Part shown: in pieces, positions 14,918 through 23,733 of the stretch
Layout: each line of letters starts with the position of its first letter
Position numbering within the stretch: the first letter of the stretch is position 1
Assembly (NCBI GenBank): GCA_049116315.1
Contig: JAGDZD010000015.1
Location: 248,001 to 312,000 of the forward strand
Length of the DNA stretch: 64,000 bases
Direction: 5' to 3'
Origin: Thalassobius sp049116315
Lineage (GTDB): Bacteria > Pseudomonadota > Alphaproteobacteria > Rhodobacterales > Rhodobacteraceae
Notes under the pieces: model-generated
Database searches by the model: none
What the model was told of the DNA's origin: nothing
What the model saw: only the letters and a program-made list of their open reading frames with translations
Position numbers and translations under genes: made by a program

Positions 14918-17450
14918 TCACAATCCGCCCGGGCACCACGATCAATTTCTTCGGCTGGCCCCCATCGAGAGCCTTGATCACAGCATCTTGCGCCAGCGCC
15001 AGCTTTTCAATGTCTTGTTTGGACATATCTGCCGGTACGCTGATTTCCGCGCGCCGTTTGCCGTTGATTTGGATGGGCATGGTGACACTTTCGTCGACCA
15101 TCATCTTTTCATCCGCAACCGGCCAAGGGGCTTTGGCGATCAGCCCTTCGCCACCCAGCATCGCCCAGATTTCCTCGGAGAGGTGCGGGGTCATCGGGGA
15201 CATCAGCTGGGCCAGAACCTTGGCGGCCTCTTTCTTAGCAGCGCTGCCTGCCTTGGATTTTGCCAATGTGTTGGTAAAACCATAAAGCTTGGCGATGGAA
15301 GAGTTGAACCCAAAGCTTTCAACACCGCCGGTCACATCATGAATCGCTTTGTGCATGGCGCGCAGCAACGCGTCGTCTTCTTTGCCATTGGCAGGCGTAT
15401 CGCTTTCGGCAATTTCTGCACTGATGCGATACACGCGCGACAGGTGCTTGCTGGCGGCTTCGGCGCCTGAAGCGGTCCACTCTACATCCCGTTCAGGAGG
15501 AGAATCGGACAGAACGAACCAGCGCGCGGTGTCCGCGCCATATTGTTTGATGATCTCAATCGGATCGACAACGTTGTTCTTGGATTTTGACATCTTGGCA
15601 GAGGGGATGATCTCGACCTCGGTGCCATCCTTCAGGAACCCTTTGCCATCGCGCAATTCCACGGCCTCTGGGTAGTGATAGACCGGGCGGCCATTGTCAC
15701 CTTTGGTTTGATAAATTGCATGAGTCACCATGCCTTGGGTGAACAGGGCGTCAAACGGTTCAATCGCCGAATCCGGCAGATGACCGCAGATGTTCATCGC
15801 CCGCGCAAAGAAGCGCGAGTACAGCAGGTGCAGAATCGCGTGTTCGATGCCACCGATGTACTGATCGACGTTCATCCAATATTTGGCATCCTCAAGATCC
15901 GTCGGGGTTGCGGCGTTCGGCGCTGTAAAGCGTGCGAAATACCACGAAGAATCAACGAAGGTGTCCATCGTGTCGGTTTCACGCAGAGCAGGCTTGTCAC
16001 ATTTCGGGCAGGCGCAATCGCGCCAAGTTGGATGGCGATCCAGCGGGTTGCCCGGAATATCAAAGCTGACGTCATATGGCAGCTCAATCGGCAGGTTCTC
16101 TTTCTTTTCAGGCACCACGCCGCAGTCGTCACAATGGACCACAGGAATTGGTGCCCCCCAATAGCGCTGGCGGCTGAGGCCCCAGTCGCGCAGACGGTAT
16201 TTGGTAACGCCTTGGCCAATCCCTTTGGATTCGCAAAGATCTACTGCGGTGTTCACGCCGTCTTCGCCGGTTTGAATTTCCTCACCGGCAACGGCTTTTA
16301 CATAGCGCACCTTTTCGGTCTTGGTGGGCACGAATGGGCCTTTGGCCGGATAGTCACCTTCGACGGGCTCAAACGTGGGCACAATTGGCAGACCGTATTT
16401 GGTGGCAAACTCGTGGTCACGTTCGTCATGTGCCGGGCAGCCAAAGATCGCGCCAGTGCCGTAATCCATCAAGATGAAGTTGGCGATATAGACAGGCAGT
16501 TCCCAGCTGTCGTCCATTGGGTGCTTAACGGTCAAACCGGTATCAAAGCCCAGTTTTTCGGCTTTTTCGATGGCTTCGGCGGTGGTGCCGCCTTTGCGGG
16601 CCTCTACGCAGAATTCAGCAACATCGCTGCGCTCCGCTTCAAGCTGTTTGGCCAGCGGGTGATCCGGCGAAATGCCAACAAAAGAAGCACCCATCAACGT
16701 GTCAGGGCGTGTGGTGTACACTTCAATCGGCTCTGCACCGTCGCTGCGTTCAAAGCCAAATTGAAGCCCACGGGATTTCCCGATCCAGTTGGCCTGCATC
16801 AGTTTCACCTTGGCTGGCCAGTTGTCCAACCCGTCCAAAGCGCTCAGCAACTCGTCCGAGAATTCAGAGATCTTGAAGAACCATTGTGTGAGCTCACGGC
16901 GTTCCACATCCGCCCCCGAGCGCCAGCCCTTGCCATCAATCACCTGTTCATTGGCCAGAACGGTCATGTCGACGGGGTCCCAGTTCACAACAGCGTTCTT
17001 GCGATACACCAGACCTTTTTCGATAAAGTCGATGAACATCGATTGTTGCTGGCCATAGTAATCCGGGTCACAGGTCGCAAACATCCGATCCCAATCCAGA
17101 CCAAAGCCCAGTGGTTTCATCTGTTCGACCATCGTGTCGATATTGGAATAGGTCCAATCCTTGGGGTGGCCGCCAATCGCCATCGCAGCGTTTTCAGCCG
17201 GCATGCCAAAGGCGTCAAAACCCATTGGATGCAAGACGTTATGCCCGGTGGACAGCTTATAGCGCGCGATCACGTCACCCATGGTGTAGTTGCGCACGTG
17301 GCCGATATGAATCCGGCCCGATGGATAGGGGAACATCTCTAGCACATAGTATTTTGGCTTATCAGCGCTGCGCACAGCTTTGAAAATCTCAGCCTTATCC
17401 CAGGCTTCTTGCCACTTGCTTTCAATTTCTGTGGCCGAATAGCGGGTCAT
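14904..17450 (-). CDS. leuS: Leucyl-tRNA synthetase
   Basis: 848 residues of class I aminoacyl-tRNA synthetase. HIGH signature at 48-51 in PYPSGRIHIGHVRN, the KMSKS loop at 619-623, the editing domain (TTRPDTLMGASFVGISPDHPLA), zinc-type cysteines (CDDCGVVP and CPKCDKP) and a C-terminal anticodon-binding region. It charges tRNA-Leu and hydrolyses mischarged products. The start has AAGGAAC upstream. The 147 bp to the divergent glycosyltransferase contain its promoter; I see no T-box, as expected in this group. A long antisense frame on the other strand is a codon-bias shadow. Confidence 0.98.
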   Translation of the reverse strand: MTRYSATEIESKWQEAWDKAEIFKAVRSADKPKYYVLEMFPYPSGRIHIGHVRNYTMGDVIARYKLSTGHNVLHPMGFDAFGMPAENAAMAIGGHPKDWTYSNIDTMVEQMKPLGFGLDWDRMFATCDPDYYGQQQSMFIDFIEKGLVYRKNAVVNWDPVDMTVLANEQVIDGKGWRSGADVERRELTQWFFKISEFSDELLSALDGLDNWPAKVKLMQANWIGKSRGLQFGFERSDGAEPIEVYTTRPDTLMGASFVGISPDHPLAKQLEAERSDVAEFCVEARKGGTTAEAIEKAEKLGFDTGLTVKHPMDDSWELPVYIANFILMDYGTGAIFGCPAHDERDHEFATKYGLPIVPTFEPVEGDYPAKGPFVPTKTEKVRYVKAVAGEEIQTGEDGVNTAVDLCESKGIGQGVTKYRLRDWGLSRQRYWGAPIPVVHCDDCGVVPEKKENLPIELPYDVSFDIPGNPLDRHPTWRDCACPKCDKPALRETDTMDTFVDSSWYFARFTAPNAATPTDLEDAKYWMNVDQYIGGIEHAILHLLYSRFFARAMNICGHLPDSAIEPFDALFTQGMVTHAIYQTKGDNGRPVYHYPEAVELRDGKGFLKDGTEVEIIPSAKMSKSKNNVVDPIEIIKQYGADTARWFVLSDSPPERDVEWTASGAEAASKHLSRVYRISAEIAESDTPANGKEDDALLRAMHKAIHDVTGGVESFGFNSSIAKLYGFTNTLAKSKAGSAAKKEAAKVLAQLMSPMTPHLSEEIWAMLGGEGLIAKAPWPVADEKMMVDESVTMPIQINGKRRAEISVPADMSKQDIEKLALAQDAVIKALDGGQPKKLIVVPGRIVNVVV

Positions 17451-17597
17451 GTCGGTGTTCCTTGCCTTACCAGCGTCGTGTCATCGCCAGAGGTGATAGG
17501 CCCGCTGGGGCTTGCGGTCTAGGGGAAATGGCAAAAATGCAGGGTTCGCAGTCTGGCGTTGCGGGCTATAAAGAACAAAATTACAGGCAGACGCATT

Positions 17598-18857
17598 ATG
17601 AAAATTCTCTTCATTCACCAAAACTTCCCCGGACAGTATAAGCATCTTGCCCCGGCATTGGCGGCGCAGGGGCATACATGTGTCGCGCTGACGCTGCGGG
17701 TGAAAGAGCGCCAGCAATGGCGCGGGGTGACGATTCTGCCGTATGAAGTGCGCCGCCGCCAAGGCAAAGGCATCCACCCTTGGGTGCAGGACTTTGACAC
17801 CAAAGTGATCCGCGCAGAGGCCTGTTACCATGCAGCTGTTGCGCTGCGAGAAAAGGGATTCACACCCGATATCATCGTTGGGCATCCCGGTTGGGGCGAA
17901 ACATTGTTCCTGCGAGACGTCTGGCCCAATGCGAGAATCGGCCTCTATTGCGAGCTTTATCACCTGTCTGGTCCCGAACACGTTGGATTTGACCCAGAAT
18001 TCCAACCCAAAGTTGGCGAATCCGAAAAGCTGCGTATTCGGATGAAGAACCTCAACAACCTCTCGCACCTTCCGGTGTGTGACATGGGGGTTAGCCCGAC
18101 TCAGTTTCAGGCAAACACCTTTCCAGAGGCCTATCGCGACAAAATCAGCGTGATCCATGACGGAATCGACACCAATCATGTTGTGCCCAACGAAGCGGTT
18201 CAGTTCACGTTGCCTGACGGCTCGGTTGTGACGCGCGACGATGAAATCATTACGTTCGTGAACCGCAATCTAGAGCCCTATCGGGGCTATCATATATTCA
18301 TGAGGGCCTTGCCCCGTCTTTTGAAAGAGCGCCCCAAAGCCAAAGTGCTGATCGTTGGCGGGGACGAGGTGAGCTATGGCGCACGTCCCAAAGGGGACCA
18401 GAGCTGGAAACAGATCTTTATCGACGAAGTGCGCGGGCGAATCTCAACTCCAAACTGGGAGCGTGTCCATTTCTTGGGCAAGATCCCCTATACAAACTTC
18501 ATTGAGCTGCTGCAGCTGACCAGAGTGCACGTCTATCTGACATATCCATTTGTGCTCAGCTGGTCCCTGTTTGAGGCGATGAGCGCGCAGGCCGCCATTG
18601 TTGCCAGCGACACCGGACCCCTGAAAGAAGCGATCACCCATGGCAAAACCGGGCAATTGGTCGATTTCTTTGATGGCGATGCCCTGATCCAAGAAGTTTG
18701 CACCTTGATGGAGGACGCAGATTTGCGGGCTGAGCTGGGGCAGGCCGCGCGGGCACAAATGGTCGCAAACTATGATCTTCAGTCGATCTGCTTGCCGCGG
18801 CAGCTCGAGTGGATTGATCAATTGGCCGCCATGACCGCGGGCTCGGTTCACGACTGA
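17598..18857 (+). CDS. Glycosyltransferase, GT4-type
   Basis: 419 residues with a two-Rossmann GT-B layout. The N-terminal domain starts MKILFIHQNFPGQYKHLAPAL and includes IIVGHPGWGETLFLRDVWP. The C-terminal GT4 domain has NRNLEPYRGYHIFMRALP, VHFLGKIPYTNFIELLQLTRVHVYLTYPFVLSWSLFEAMSAQA, which carries the nucleotide-sugar-binding glutamate region. The ATG at 17598 is chosen because homologous proteins begin MKILF; an earlier frame start at 17559 adds 13 unlikely residues. Acceptor unknown; a role in surface polysaccharide is likely. Single gene, divergent from leuS. Confidence 0.85.
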   Translation: MKILFIHQNFPGQYKHLAPALAAQGHTCVALTLRVKERQQWRGVTILPYEVRRRQGKGIHPWVQDFDTKVIRAEACYHAAVALREKGFTPDIIVGHPGWGETLFLRDVWPNARIGLYCELYHLSGPEHVGFDPEFQPKVGESEKLRIRMKNLNNLSHLPVCDMGVSPTQFQANTFPEAYRDKISVIHDGIDTNHVVPNEAVQFTLPDGSVVTRDDEIITFVNRNLEPYRGYHIFMRALPRLLKERPKAKVLIVGGDEVSYGARPKGDQSWKQIFIDEVRGRISTPNWERVHFLGKIPYTNFIELLQLTRVHVYLTYPFVLSWSLFEAMSAQAAIVASDTGPLKEAITHGKTGQLVDFFDGDALIQEVCTLMEDADLRAELGQAARAQMVANYDLQSICLPRQLEWIDQLAAMTAGSVHD

Positions 18858-18864
18858 TACGCAC

Positions 18865-18888
18865 AAAAAAGGGCGCTCAATGGCGCCC
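18865..18888 (-). terminator. Bidirectional hairpin, best as terminator of the DUF3576 gene
   Basis: GGGCGC-TCAATG-GCGCCC at 18871-18888. On the minus strand the stem is followed by TTTTTT, giving a canonical intrinsic terminator 26 bp after the DUF3576 stop. On the plus strand the run after the stem is weak (GATTTG), so it may serve the glycosyltransferase less efficiently. Confidence 0.8.
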
Positions 18889-18914
18889 GATTTGCTCGTC
18901 ATGTTCCAACAGAG

Positions 18915-19385
18915 TTAGAATTTTTTGTCATTCACGCGCAGTTGGCGCGCGCGCGCCAAAATGGCGTCTTCCACGGCGCGCTGGGTGTTCGCAGCCACAG
19001 GACGCCCATTTTTGTTCTGCAACGCAACAACCAATGACCGGGCCTCTAGGGCAGGATCTTTCACGTATACTGTTGCGCGGTAAGAGCGCCCGCCACCTGG
19101 GGGCGTGCCATACCCCATCACAATCACACCCGTGAAAGGGTCGACCGATTCAACAGGCATAAAGTTCAGCACTTCCAGAGAGGCGTTCCAGATGTAACGG
19201 TTCACCGCCACCTTAACGTCCGAATCCTTGGCTTTAAGGATATCCCAAATGGTTGCGTCTTCTTCTTCGACGCCTCGCGCTGTTGCTTCTGATGAAAGCG
19301 CTTTTGGCTTAACGATGCCACACGATACCAGTGCAGAAACTGCCGCAATGGCAAAGAAGAGTTTGAGAATTCGCATAAAGATCAT
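18915..19385 (-). CDS. DUF3576 domain-containing lipoprotein
   Basis: About 156 residues. The N-terminus is a lipoprotein signal with LVSC as lipobox, followed by a linker and a compact domain (DATIWDILKAKDSDVKVAVNRYIWNASLEVLNF and DPFTGVIVMGYG) that I recognise as DUF3576, an alphaproteobacterial outer-envelope protein of unknown function. Three in-frame starts are possible: GTG 19397, ATG 19385 and ATG 19376. I favour 19385, with GGGCGG upstream. The conserved sequence is unaffected. Confidence 0.82.
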   Translation of the reverse strand: MIFMRILKLFFAIAAVSALVSCGIVKPKALSSEATARGVEEEDATIWDILKAKDSDVKVAVNRYIWNASLEVLNFMPVESVDPFTGVIVMGYGTPPGGGRSYRATVYVKDPALEARSLVVALQNKNGRPVAANTQRAVEDAILARARQLRVNDKKF

Positions 19386-19674
19386 CGGACCGCCCACAAA
19401 TATTTGTCCACATTTCCTACCTAACCCCAGTTAAAGGGGCAAGGCTTTAGTCAAGCGTGCTTCAGAGCCCCTTCGGCGATATTATGCCTTCATTCGGCAC
19501 AGATAACGGTTGGGTCCAATTCACTGTGGCAAAGCTGCACCAGATGCGGTCACTTTCATTTGGAACGTGCGACGCGACTTGCAAACGCCCCCCCAAAAGA
19601 GCGAGAGAATGCACATACCCAAGCGGATTCCCCGTTTTGGGGCGCTTGATTTAAAATTCTCCGAGGGAAAAACT

Positions 19675-20523
19675 ATGAAAAAAGTTCTCTTCGCTTCTAC
19701 AGCATTGATCGCAACTGCTGGCGTTGCCGCCGCAGAAATCACATTCAACGGTTCTGCGAACCTGGGTGTTATCTATGAAGACATCGGTGGCGCGACTTCC
19801 ACTGTTGTTAAAAATGAAATCGACTTCCAAATCGTTGGTTCGGGTGAAACCGACGGCGGCCTGAAGTTCGGTGCAACTTTGGACGTTGACGGCGCGACAA
19901 ACAACGCTGCCAACTCTGCAAACGCAGCTGACCCAGACGTATGGATCGAAATCAACGGCCTGAAACTGTTGACTGGTCTGAACGACGCAGCAAACGACAA
20001 CGAAGGTCTGCCAGACGTTGGCTTCGACGACCTGGGTGTTGACGATGCGGGTGAAGTTTCCGGTTCCGGTTCTGCTGACGTTGTAGTTTCCTACTCCTTC
20101 GGCGACATCTCTGTTGCTGCTTCTGCAGACTCTTCAGGTAACGACTGGGCCGTTGGCGCAGCTGGCTCGTTCAGCGACGTTTCCTTCAAAGTTGGCTTCG
20201 GTGAAGCTGCTGGCAACGACGAAATGAACCTGTACTTGGGTTACACAACTGGTGCCTTCACTGTTGGCGCACAGTACTCTGAAAACGGCACCAACTCTGG
20301 TTGGGGTGTACACGGTTCTTACTCTCAGGGCGACCTGACTGTAACTGCTGTTTACTCTGAGAACGACAACGCGACTTCCGCTACTCGCGCTTCTGAAGCG
20401 TACGGTATCGGTGTTGCATACTCACTGGGTGGCGGCGCGACCATCGCCGGTGGTATCGCTCAGACAACCACAAACAGCGTTGACCGCACTGCTGTTGACC
20501 TGGGCATGACCTTCAAATTCTAA
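19675..20523 (+). CDS. Porin (Rhodobacter-type outer-membrane barrel)
   Basis: 282 residues. Sec signal peptide MKKVLFASTALIATAGVAAA with cleavage before EITFNG, then alternating beta-strand sequence rich in Gly, Asp, Ser and Asn, ending in the outer-membrane C-terminal phenylalanine (VDLGMTFKF). It is a general diffusion porin in the outer membrane. The start has GAGGGAAAAACT. Codon use differs sharply from neighbouring genes: GTT, GCT, TCT, GGT and ACT/ACA replace the usual GC-ending codons, as in very highly expressed genes. A small CCCC-GTTTT-GGGG hairpin sits in the 5' leader at 19630-19642. A strong terminator follows. Confidence 0.93.
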   Translation: MKKVLFASTALIATAGVAAAEITFNGSANLGVIYEDIGGATSTVVKNEIDFQIVGSGETDGGLKFGATLDVDGATNNAANSANAADPDVWIEINGLKLLTGLNDAANDNEGLPDVGFDDLGVDDAGEVSGSGSADVVVSYSFGDISVAASADSSGNDWAVGAAGSFSDVSFKVGFGEAAGNDEMNLYLGYTTGAFTVGAQYSENGTNSGWGVHGSYSQGDLTVTAVYSENDNATSATRASEAYGIGVAYSLGGGATIAGGIAQTTTNSVDRTAVDLGMTFKF

Positions 20524-20549
20524 TTTGAAGTTTATAGCTTAGCTAAAAG

Positions 20550-20581
20550 AAGGGCAGGCCATTTGGTCTGCCCTTTTCTTT
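20550..20581 (+). terminator. Intrinsic terminator of the porin gene
   Basis: GGGCAGGCCA-TTT-GGTCTGCCC with flanking AA/TT pairs, followed by TTTTCTTTTT. A long, nearly perfect stem and a strong U-tract, 26 bases after the porin stop. Confidence 0.92.
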
Positions 20582-20630
20582 TTGTCCGGACTGGTGTTTT
20601 GTGCGCAAAAACCACGAGCCGGAGCTTCCC

Positions 20631-21284
20631 ATGTCCTTGCAAGAAATCACTGACCGCGTTCGTACAGCCGAAGCCGCTGCAGGCCGTGCCGAAGGTTCGG
20701 TCAAATTGATTGCCGTGAGCAAAGTGCAACCCAACGAGCGGGTGGAATCTGTGCTCGACGATGGGCATCGGCTCTTTGGCGAAAACAAGGTGCAGGAAGC
20801 GGCCGGTAAATGGCCCCAATTCCGTGAGCGGTTTTCAGACAGCGACGTGCACTTGATTGGCCCGTTGCAAAGCAACAAGGCGCGCCAAGCGATGCAATTG
20901 TTCCAGGCCATTCACACCTTGGATCGCCCGAAACTGGCAACAACCCTGGCTCGACTGGCACAAGAGCTTGGCATCTGCCCAGATCTGTTTGTTCAAGTGA
21001 ACACCGGCGAAGAGCCGCAAAAATCCGGGATCCTGCCGAAAGAGGCTGATGGATTCATAGTTGAGTGTCTGGCGCTTGATCTGCCGGTGCGCGGCCTAAT
21101 GTGCATCCCACCCGTCGAAGAAGAACCATCCGTGCACTTTGCGCTGCTGGCCAAAATTGCGAAGCGCAACGGTCTGCAAGGCCTGTCGATGGGGATGAGC
21201 AGCGATTTTGAGCGCGCCATTGCGCTCGGCGCAACCCATGTCAGAGTCGGTTCGGCCATCTTCGGAGAACGCACCTACGCATAG
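20631..21284 (+). CDS. YggS/PLPBP family pyridoxal-phosphate homeostasis protein
   Basis: 217 residues of a single TIM-barrel domain. VKLIAVSKVQPN contains the PLP Schiff-base lysine. LFGENKVQEA, VHLIGPLQSNKARQA, LFVQVNTGEEPQKSG, LMCIPP and LSMGMSSDFERAIALGATHVRVGSAIFGER follow in family order. It binds PLP and buffers its level without known catalysis. The ATG at 20631 has GGAG at good spacing; an upstream ATG at 20601 lies inside the porin terminator region and is not used. Confidence 0.95.
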   Translation: MSLQEITDRVRTAEAAAGRAEGSVKLIAVSKVQPNERVESVLDDGHRLFGENKVQEAAGKWPQFRERFSDSDVHLIGPLQSNKARQAMQLFQAIHTLDRPKLATTLARLAQELGICPDLFVQVNTGEEPQKSGILPKEADGFIVECLALDLPVRGLMCIPPVEEEPSVHFALLAKIAKRNGLQGLSMGMSSDFERAIALGATHVRVGSAIFGERTYA

Positions 21285-21289
21285 GCGCG

Positions 21290-21329
21290 CAATTTCTATA
21301 GAAATTGGTCCGGAAAATGACATTTTCCG
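21290..21329. repeat. Two adjacent perfect inverted repeats between convergent genes
   Basis: CAATTTCTA-TAGAAATTG at 21290-21307 is an 18-bp perfect palindrome. Three bases on, CGGAAAAT-GAC-ATTTTCCG at 21311-21329 is a perfect hairpin with a three-base loop. They lie just after the yggS stop and before the dsbA terminator. They may be mRNA 3'-end structures or protein-binding sites. Confidence 0.6.
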
Positions 21330-21352
21330 CGCTCGTGCCAGGCGGCACAATA

Positions 21353-21383
21353 GAAGAAGAAAGGGCCACTTCTCAGTGGCCCC
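21353..21383 (-). terminator. Intrinsic terminator of the DsbA-like gene
   Basis: Minus-strand hairpin GGGCCACT-GAGA-AGTGGCCC (21363-21382) followed by TTTCTTCTTCT, seven bases beyond the stop. A strong eight-base-pair stem. Confidence 0.88.
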
Positions 21384-21389
21384 TCGTGT

Positions 21390-22025
21390 TTAGGCGTCCA
21401 GTTTGGCGTCCAGCAGAGCTTTCAGATCTGTGAAGCTCATGTTGGAGTGTTTTTCACCATCAATGAACAAAGTAGGCGTGCCGCTCACATCGTCTTTTTC
21501 GATGTTCTCTTGGAACCAAGTGTAGAGCGCCTGAGCGTTTTCGCCGTCGGTCAGGCAGGTGTCCAATTGCTCTTTGGTCAAGCCAGCAACCGAGCCGACT
21601 TTACGCAGGTTCTGTTCGATCTGCGCAGGGTTGCCGTCCCCGATCCATTTTTGCTGATCGGTATAAAGAAGATCTGCAATGCCAAAGAACCGGTTTGGAT
21701 CACAGCGTGCAACCAAAGAGGCCCAGAGACCGGGGCGGTCAAAATAGACGTCACGGTAGATGAATTTCACTTTGCCCGTGTCCACATATTCGGCCTTAAG
21801 CGGTTCCATCACCGAGGTGTGAAAGCGAGCGCAATGCGGGCAGGTGAAAGACGCGTATTCGATCAAAGTGATCGGTGCGTCGTCTGAACCAAGCGTCATT
21901 TCCAGCACGCCGGTCGAGGCATCCTGTGCCATGGCCATGCCGGCCATGCCAAACGGTGTGACAGAGATCAGCCCTGCGGAAAAAGCCGCGCTCCCAATAG
22001 TGCCCAATGCATTTCTGCGGTTCAT
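21390..22025 (-). CDS. DsbA family thiol-disulfide oxidoreductase
   Basis: 211 residues. A Sec or Tat-like signal (NRRNALGTIGSAAFSAGL, cleavage after MAMA) is followed by a thioredoxin fold with an inserted helical domain. The redox motif is C62-P-H-C65, and the cis-proline loop is SGTPTLFIDG. It oxidises or isomerises disulfides of periplasmic proteins. The gene starts 14 bp after the DUF721 stop, so the two are cotranscribed, a pairing frequent in Rhodobacteraceae downstream of the divergent mutY. Whether it is a DsbA or a ScsC/DsbG-like protein is not decided by sequence. Confidence 0.92.
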   Translation of the reverse strand: MNRRNALGTIGSAAFSAGLISVTPFGMAGMAMAQDASTGVLEMTLGSDDAPITLIEYASFTCPHCARFHTSVMEPLKAEYVDTGKVKFIYRDVYFDRPGLWASLVARCDPNRFFGIADLLYTDQQKWIGDGNPAQIEQNLRKVGSVAGLTKEQLDTCLTDGENAQALYTWFQENIEKDDVSGTPTLFIDGEKHSNMSFTDLKALLDAKLDA

Positions 22026-22039
22026 GGCAATTACCCTTC

Positions 22040-22552
22040 TTATTGTTGTGTCTTTGTTAGTACGTTCTGCGCTAATGATTCCAGCGCGGCGCGCAGCGAG
22101 TCGTCGCCGACATCCTGTGTGACGCTGCGCGCCTCGTTCTTGATGGCCGGGGTTGGGGCTGGCTTGGCTGGTCGCGCGTGACCATCATAGGCAAAGCTCG
22201 CCTGACCTTCCGCAAATCCAGTGGCTGCGGTTTGTGTGATGCGAATACGGGCGATGGCGTTATATCCGTACACGCCGTTCACCTTCTCGCGGAGCGTCTC
22301 TTTCTGCATTTCCAACATGGGAGCCTGCGCGCCCGTGGTCAAAACAGTCAGAGTGGCCCCAAATCCTTGGCGCCCGTATTTGACATCCACCGGCCGTGCC
22401 ATCGTGGACATGTCCGGGCCAACAATGTCTGGCCAATGGGTCAACAGCCGGGTCACAGCAAAACCGCGCGTTTCCCCCGCTTTGCGAATCTGCGGTTGCA
22501 GAAGCGAAGCGGTTCGCGCAAAGCCTTTTGTGGTGCTGCGGCGATTGGCCAT
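22040..22552 (-). CDS. DUF721 (DciA-like) protein
   Basis: 170 residues. The DUF721 core reads LTHWPDIVGPDMSTMARPVDVKYGRQGFGATLTVLTTGAQAPMLEMQKETLREKVNGVYGYNAIARIRITQT; the KH-like fold is flanked by a basic N-terminus. DciA proteins recruit the replicative helicase in bacteria that lack DnaC, so a replication role is likely but inferred from the family. Starts at 22570, 22561 and 22552 are in frame. I use 22552, nine bases after AAAGGG. It is divergent from mutY, and their 5' ends are close (about 80 bp). Confidence 0.82.
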   Translation of the reverse strand: MANRRSTTKGFARTASLLQPQIRKAGETRGFAVTRLLTHWPDIVGPDMSTMARPVDVKYGRQGFGATLTVLTTGAQAPMLEMQKETLREKVNGVYGYNAIARIRITQTAATGFAEGQASFAYDGHARPAKPAPTPAIKNEARSVTQDVGDDSLRAALESLAQNVLTKTQQ

Positions 22553-22632
22553 AACTTGCATCCCTTTCATGCTGGCTATTCTAATAGAGCAGCGCAGAGA
22601 CACCAGTAAATAGCTTGAGACAGGAATAAACA

Positions 22633-23721
22633 TTGCGTGACGAAGGTTACAGGACCGCCCGGGTTCAAGAGTTGCTGGCGTGGTATGATGCAAATGCCCG
22701 GGTTTTGCCGTGGCGTATCAGCCCAGCAGATCAGGCCCGGCAAGTGCGGGCTGATCCTTACCGTATCTGGATGTCCGAGGTGATGTTGCAACAAACAACT
22801 GTCGCAGCGGTGAAATCCTATTTCCTACGCTTCACAGAGCTTTGGCCCAGTGTCGCGGATCTGGCCGCCGCGCCGGATGCTGTGGTCATGGCAGAATGGG
22901 CAGGCCTTGGCTATTATGCCCGTGCCCGCAATTTGTTGAAATGTGCGCGTACGGTTGTGGCAGAACACGATGGCAGGTTTCCTGAGACACGCGAAGGATT
23001 GCTTAAGCTGCCCGGCATTGGCCCCTATACGGCGGCGGCGATATCCTCGATCGCTTATGATTTGCCCGAAACGGTGGTGGACGGTAATGTCGAACGGGTC
23101 ATGGCCCGTCTGTTTGATGTTCATCTGCCCTTGCCGGGGGCAAAACCGGTCCTGACGGAGCATGCGGCGACCCTGACGCCAAACAAGCGCAGTGGGGACT
23201 ATGCGCAGGCGGTTATGGACCTCGGAGCGACGGTTTGCACGCCGCGGTCTCCGAACTGCGCGATCTGCCCCTGGCAGACGCCCTGTGCGGCCCACGCCGC
23301 TGGCACTGCAGCAGAGCTGCCCAAAAAGACCCCCAAGAAACCCAAACCCACCCGCCGCGGGATCGCCTATGTTGCGCGCACACCTGACGGCTCTTGGCTG
23401 CTTGAGCGACGCCCCGATCGGGGCTTGTTGGGGGGCATGCTGGGCTGGCCCGGATCCGAGTGGGTGGAAGAGGCCCCCACGCCCGCTGCGCCTTATGAGG
23501 CTGACTGGCACCAATTGGACAAAGTGGCCCGCCACACCTTCACCCATTTTCACCTCGAACTCACCGTCTGCGTCGCGGAATTGAGTGAGGTCCCAGAGGC
23601 AGGGGATCCACATCTGATTCCCGCTTCGGAATTCAAACGCAGTGATTTACCAACGGTTATGCGAAAGGTGTTTGATCTTGCACTGATGGCGTTTGCCGAT
23701 AGCATCACAAACTCAAAATAG
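22633..23721 (+). CDS. mutY: A/G-specific adenine glycosylase MutY
   Basis: 362 residues. Catalytic glutamate E49 in SEVMLQQTTV, helix-hairpin-helix LPGIGPYTAAAISS, catalytic aspartate in VDGNVERV, and the four iron-sulfur cysteines in CTPRSPNCAICPWQTPC. The C-terminal NUDIX-like domain recognises 8-oxoG (GLLGGMLGWPGSEW and HTFTHFHLEL). It removes adenine misincorporated opposite 8-oxoguanine. The start is a TTG at 22633 with AGGAA six bases before it; no ATG or GTG is available upstream of the conserved region. alkB follows after 12 bp. Confidence 0.96.
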   Translation: MRDEGYRTARVQELLAWYDANARVLPWRISPADQARQVRADPYRIWMSEVMLQQTTVAAVKSYFLRFTELWPSVADLAAAPDAVVMAEWAGLGYYARARNLLKCARTVVAEHDGRFPETREGLLKLPGIGPYTAAAISSIAYDLPETVVDGNVERVMARLFDVHLPLPGAKPVLTEHAATLTPNKRSGDYAQAVMDLGATVCTPRSPNCAICPWQTPCAAHAAGTAAELPKKTPKKPKPTRRGIAYVARTPDGSWLLERRPDRGLLGGMLGWPGSEWVEEAPTPAAPYEADWHQLDKVARHTFTHFHLELTVCVAELSEVPEAGDPHLIPASEFKRSDLPTVMRKVFDLALMAFADSITNSK

Positions 23722-23733
23722 ACGGAGCGTTCT

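Noticed and set aside
15675..17342. 555-codon plus-strand open frame
   Set aside because: Fully antisense to leuS, which has all synthetase motifs. The frame arises from codon bias and has no domain or ribosome site.
19675..20523. Foreign origin of the porin because of codon usage
   Set aside because: The bias is that of highly expressed genes and the protein is a normal family member.
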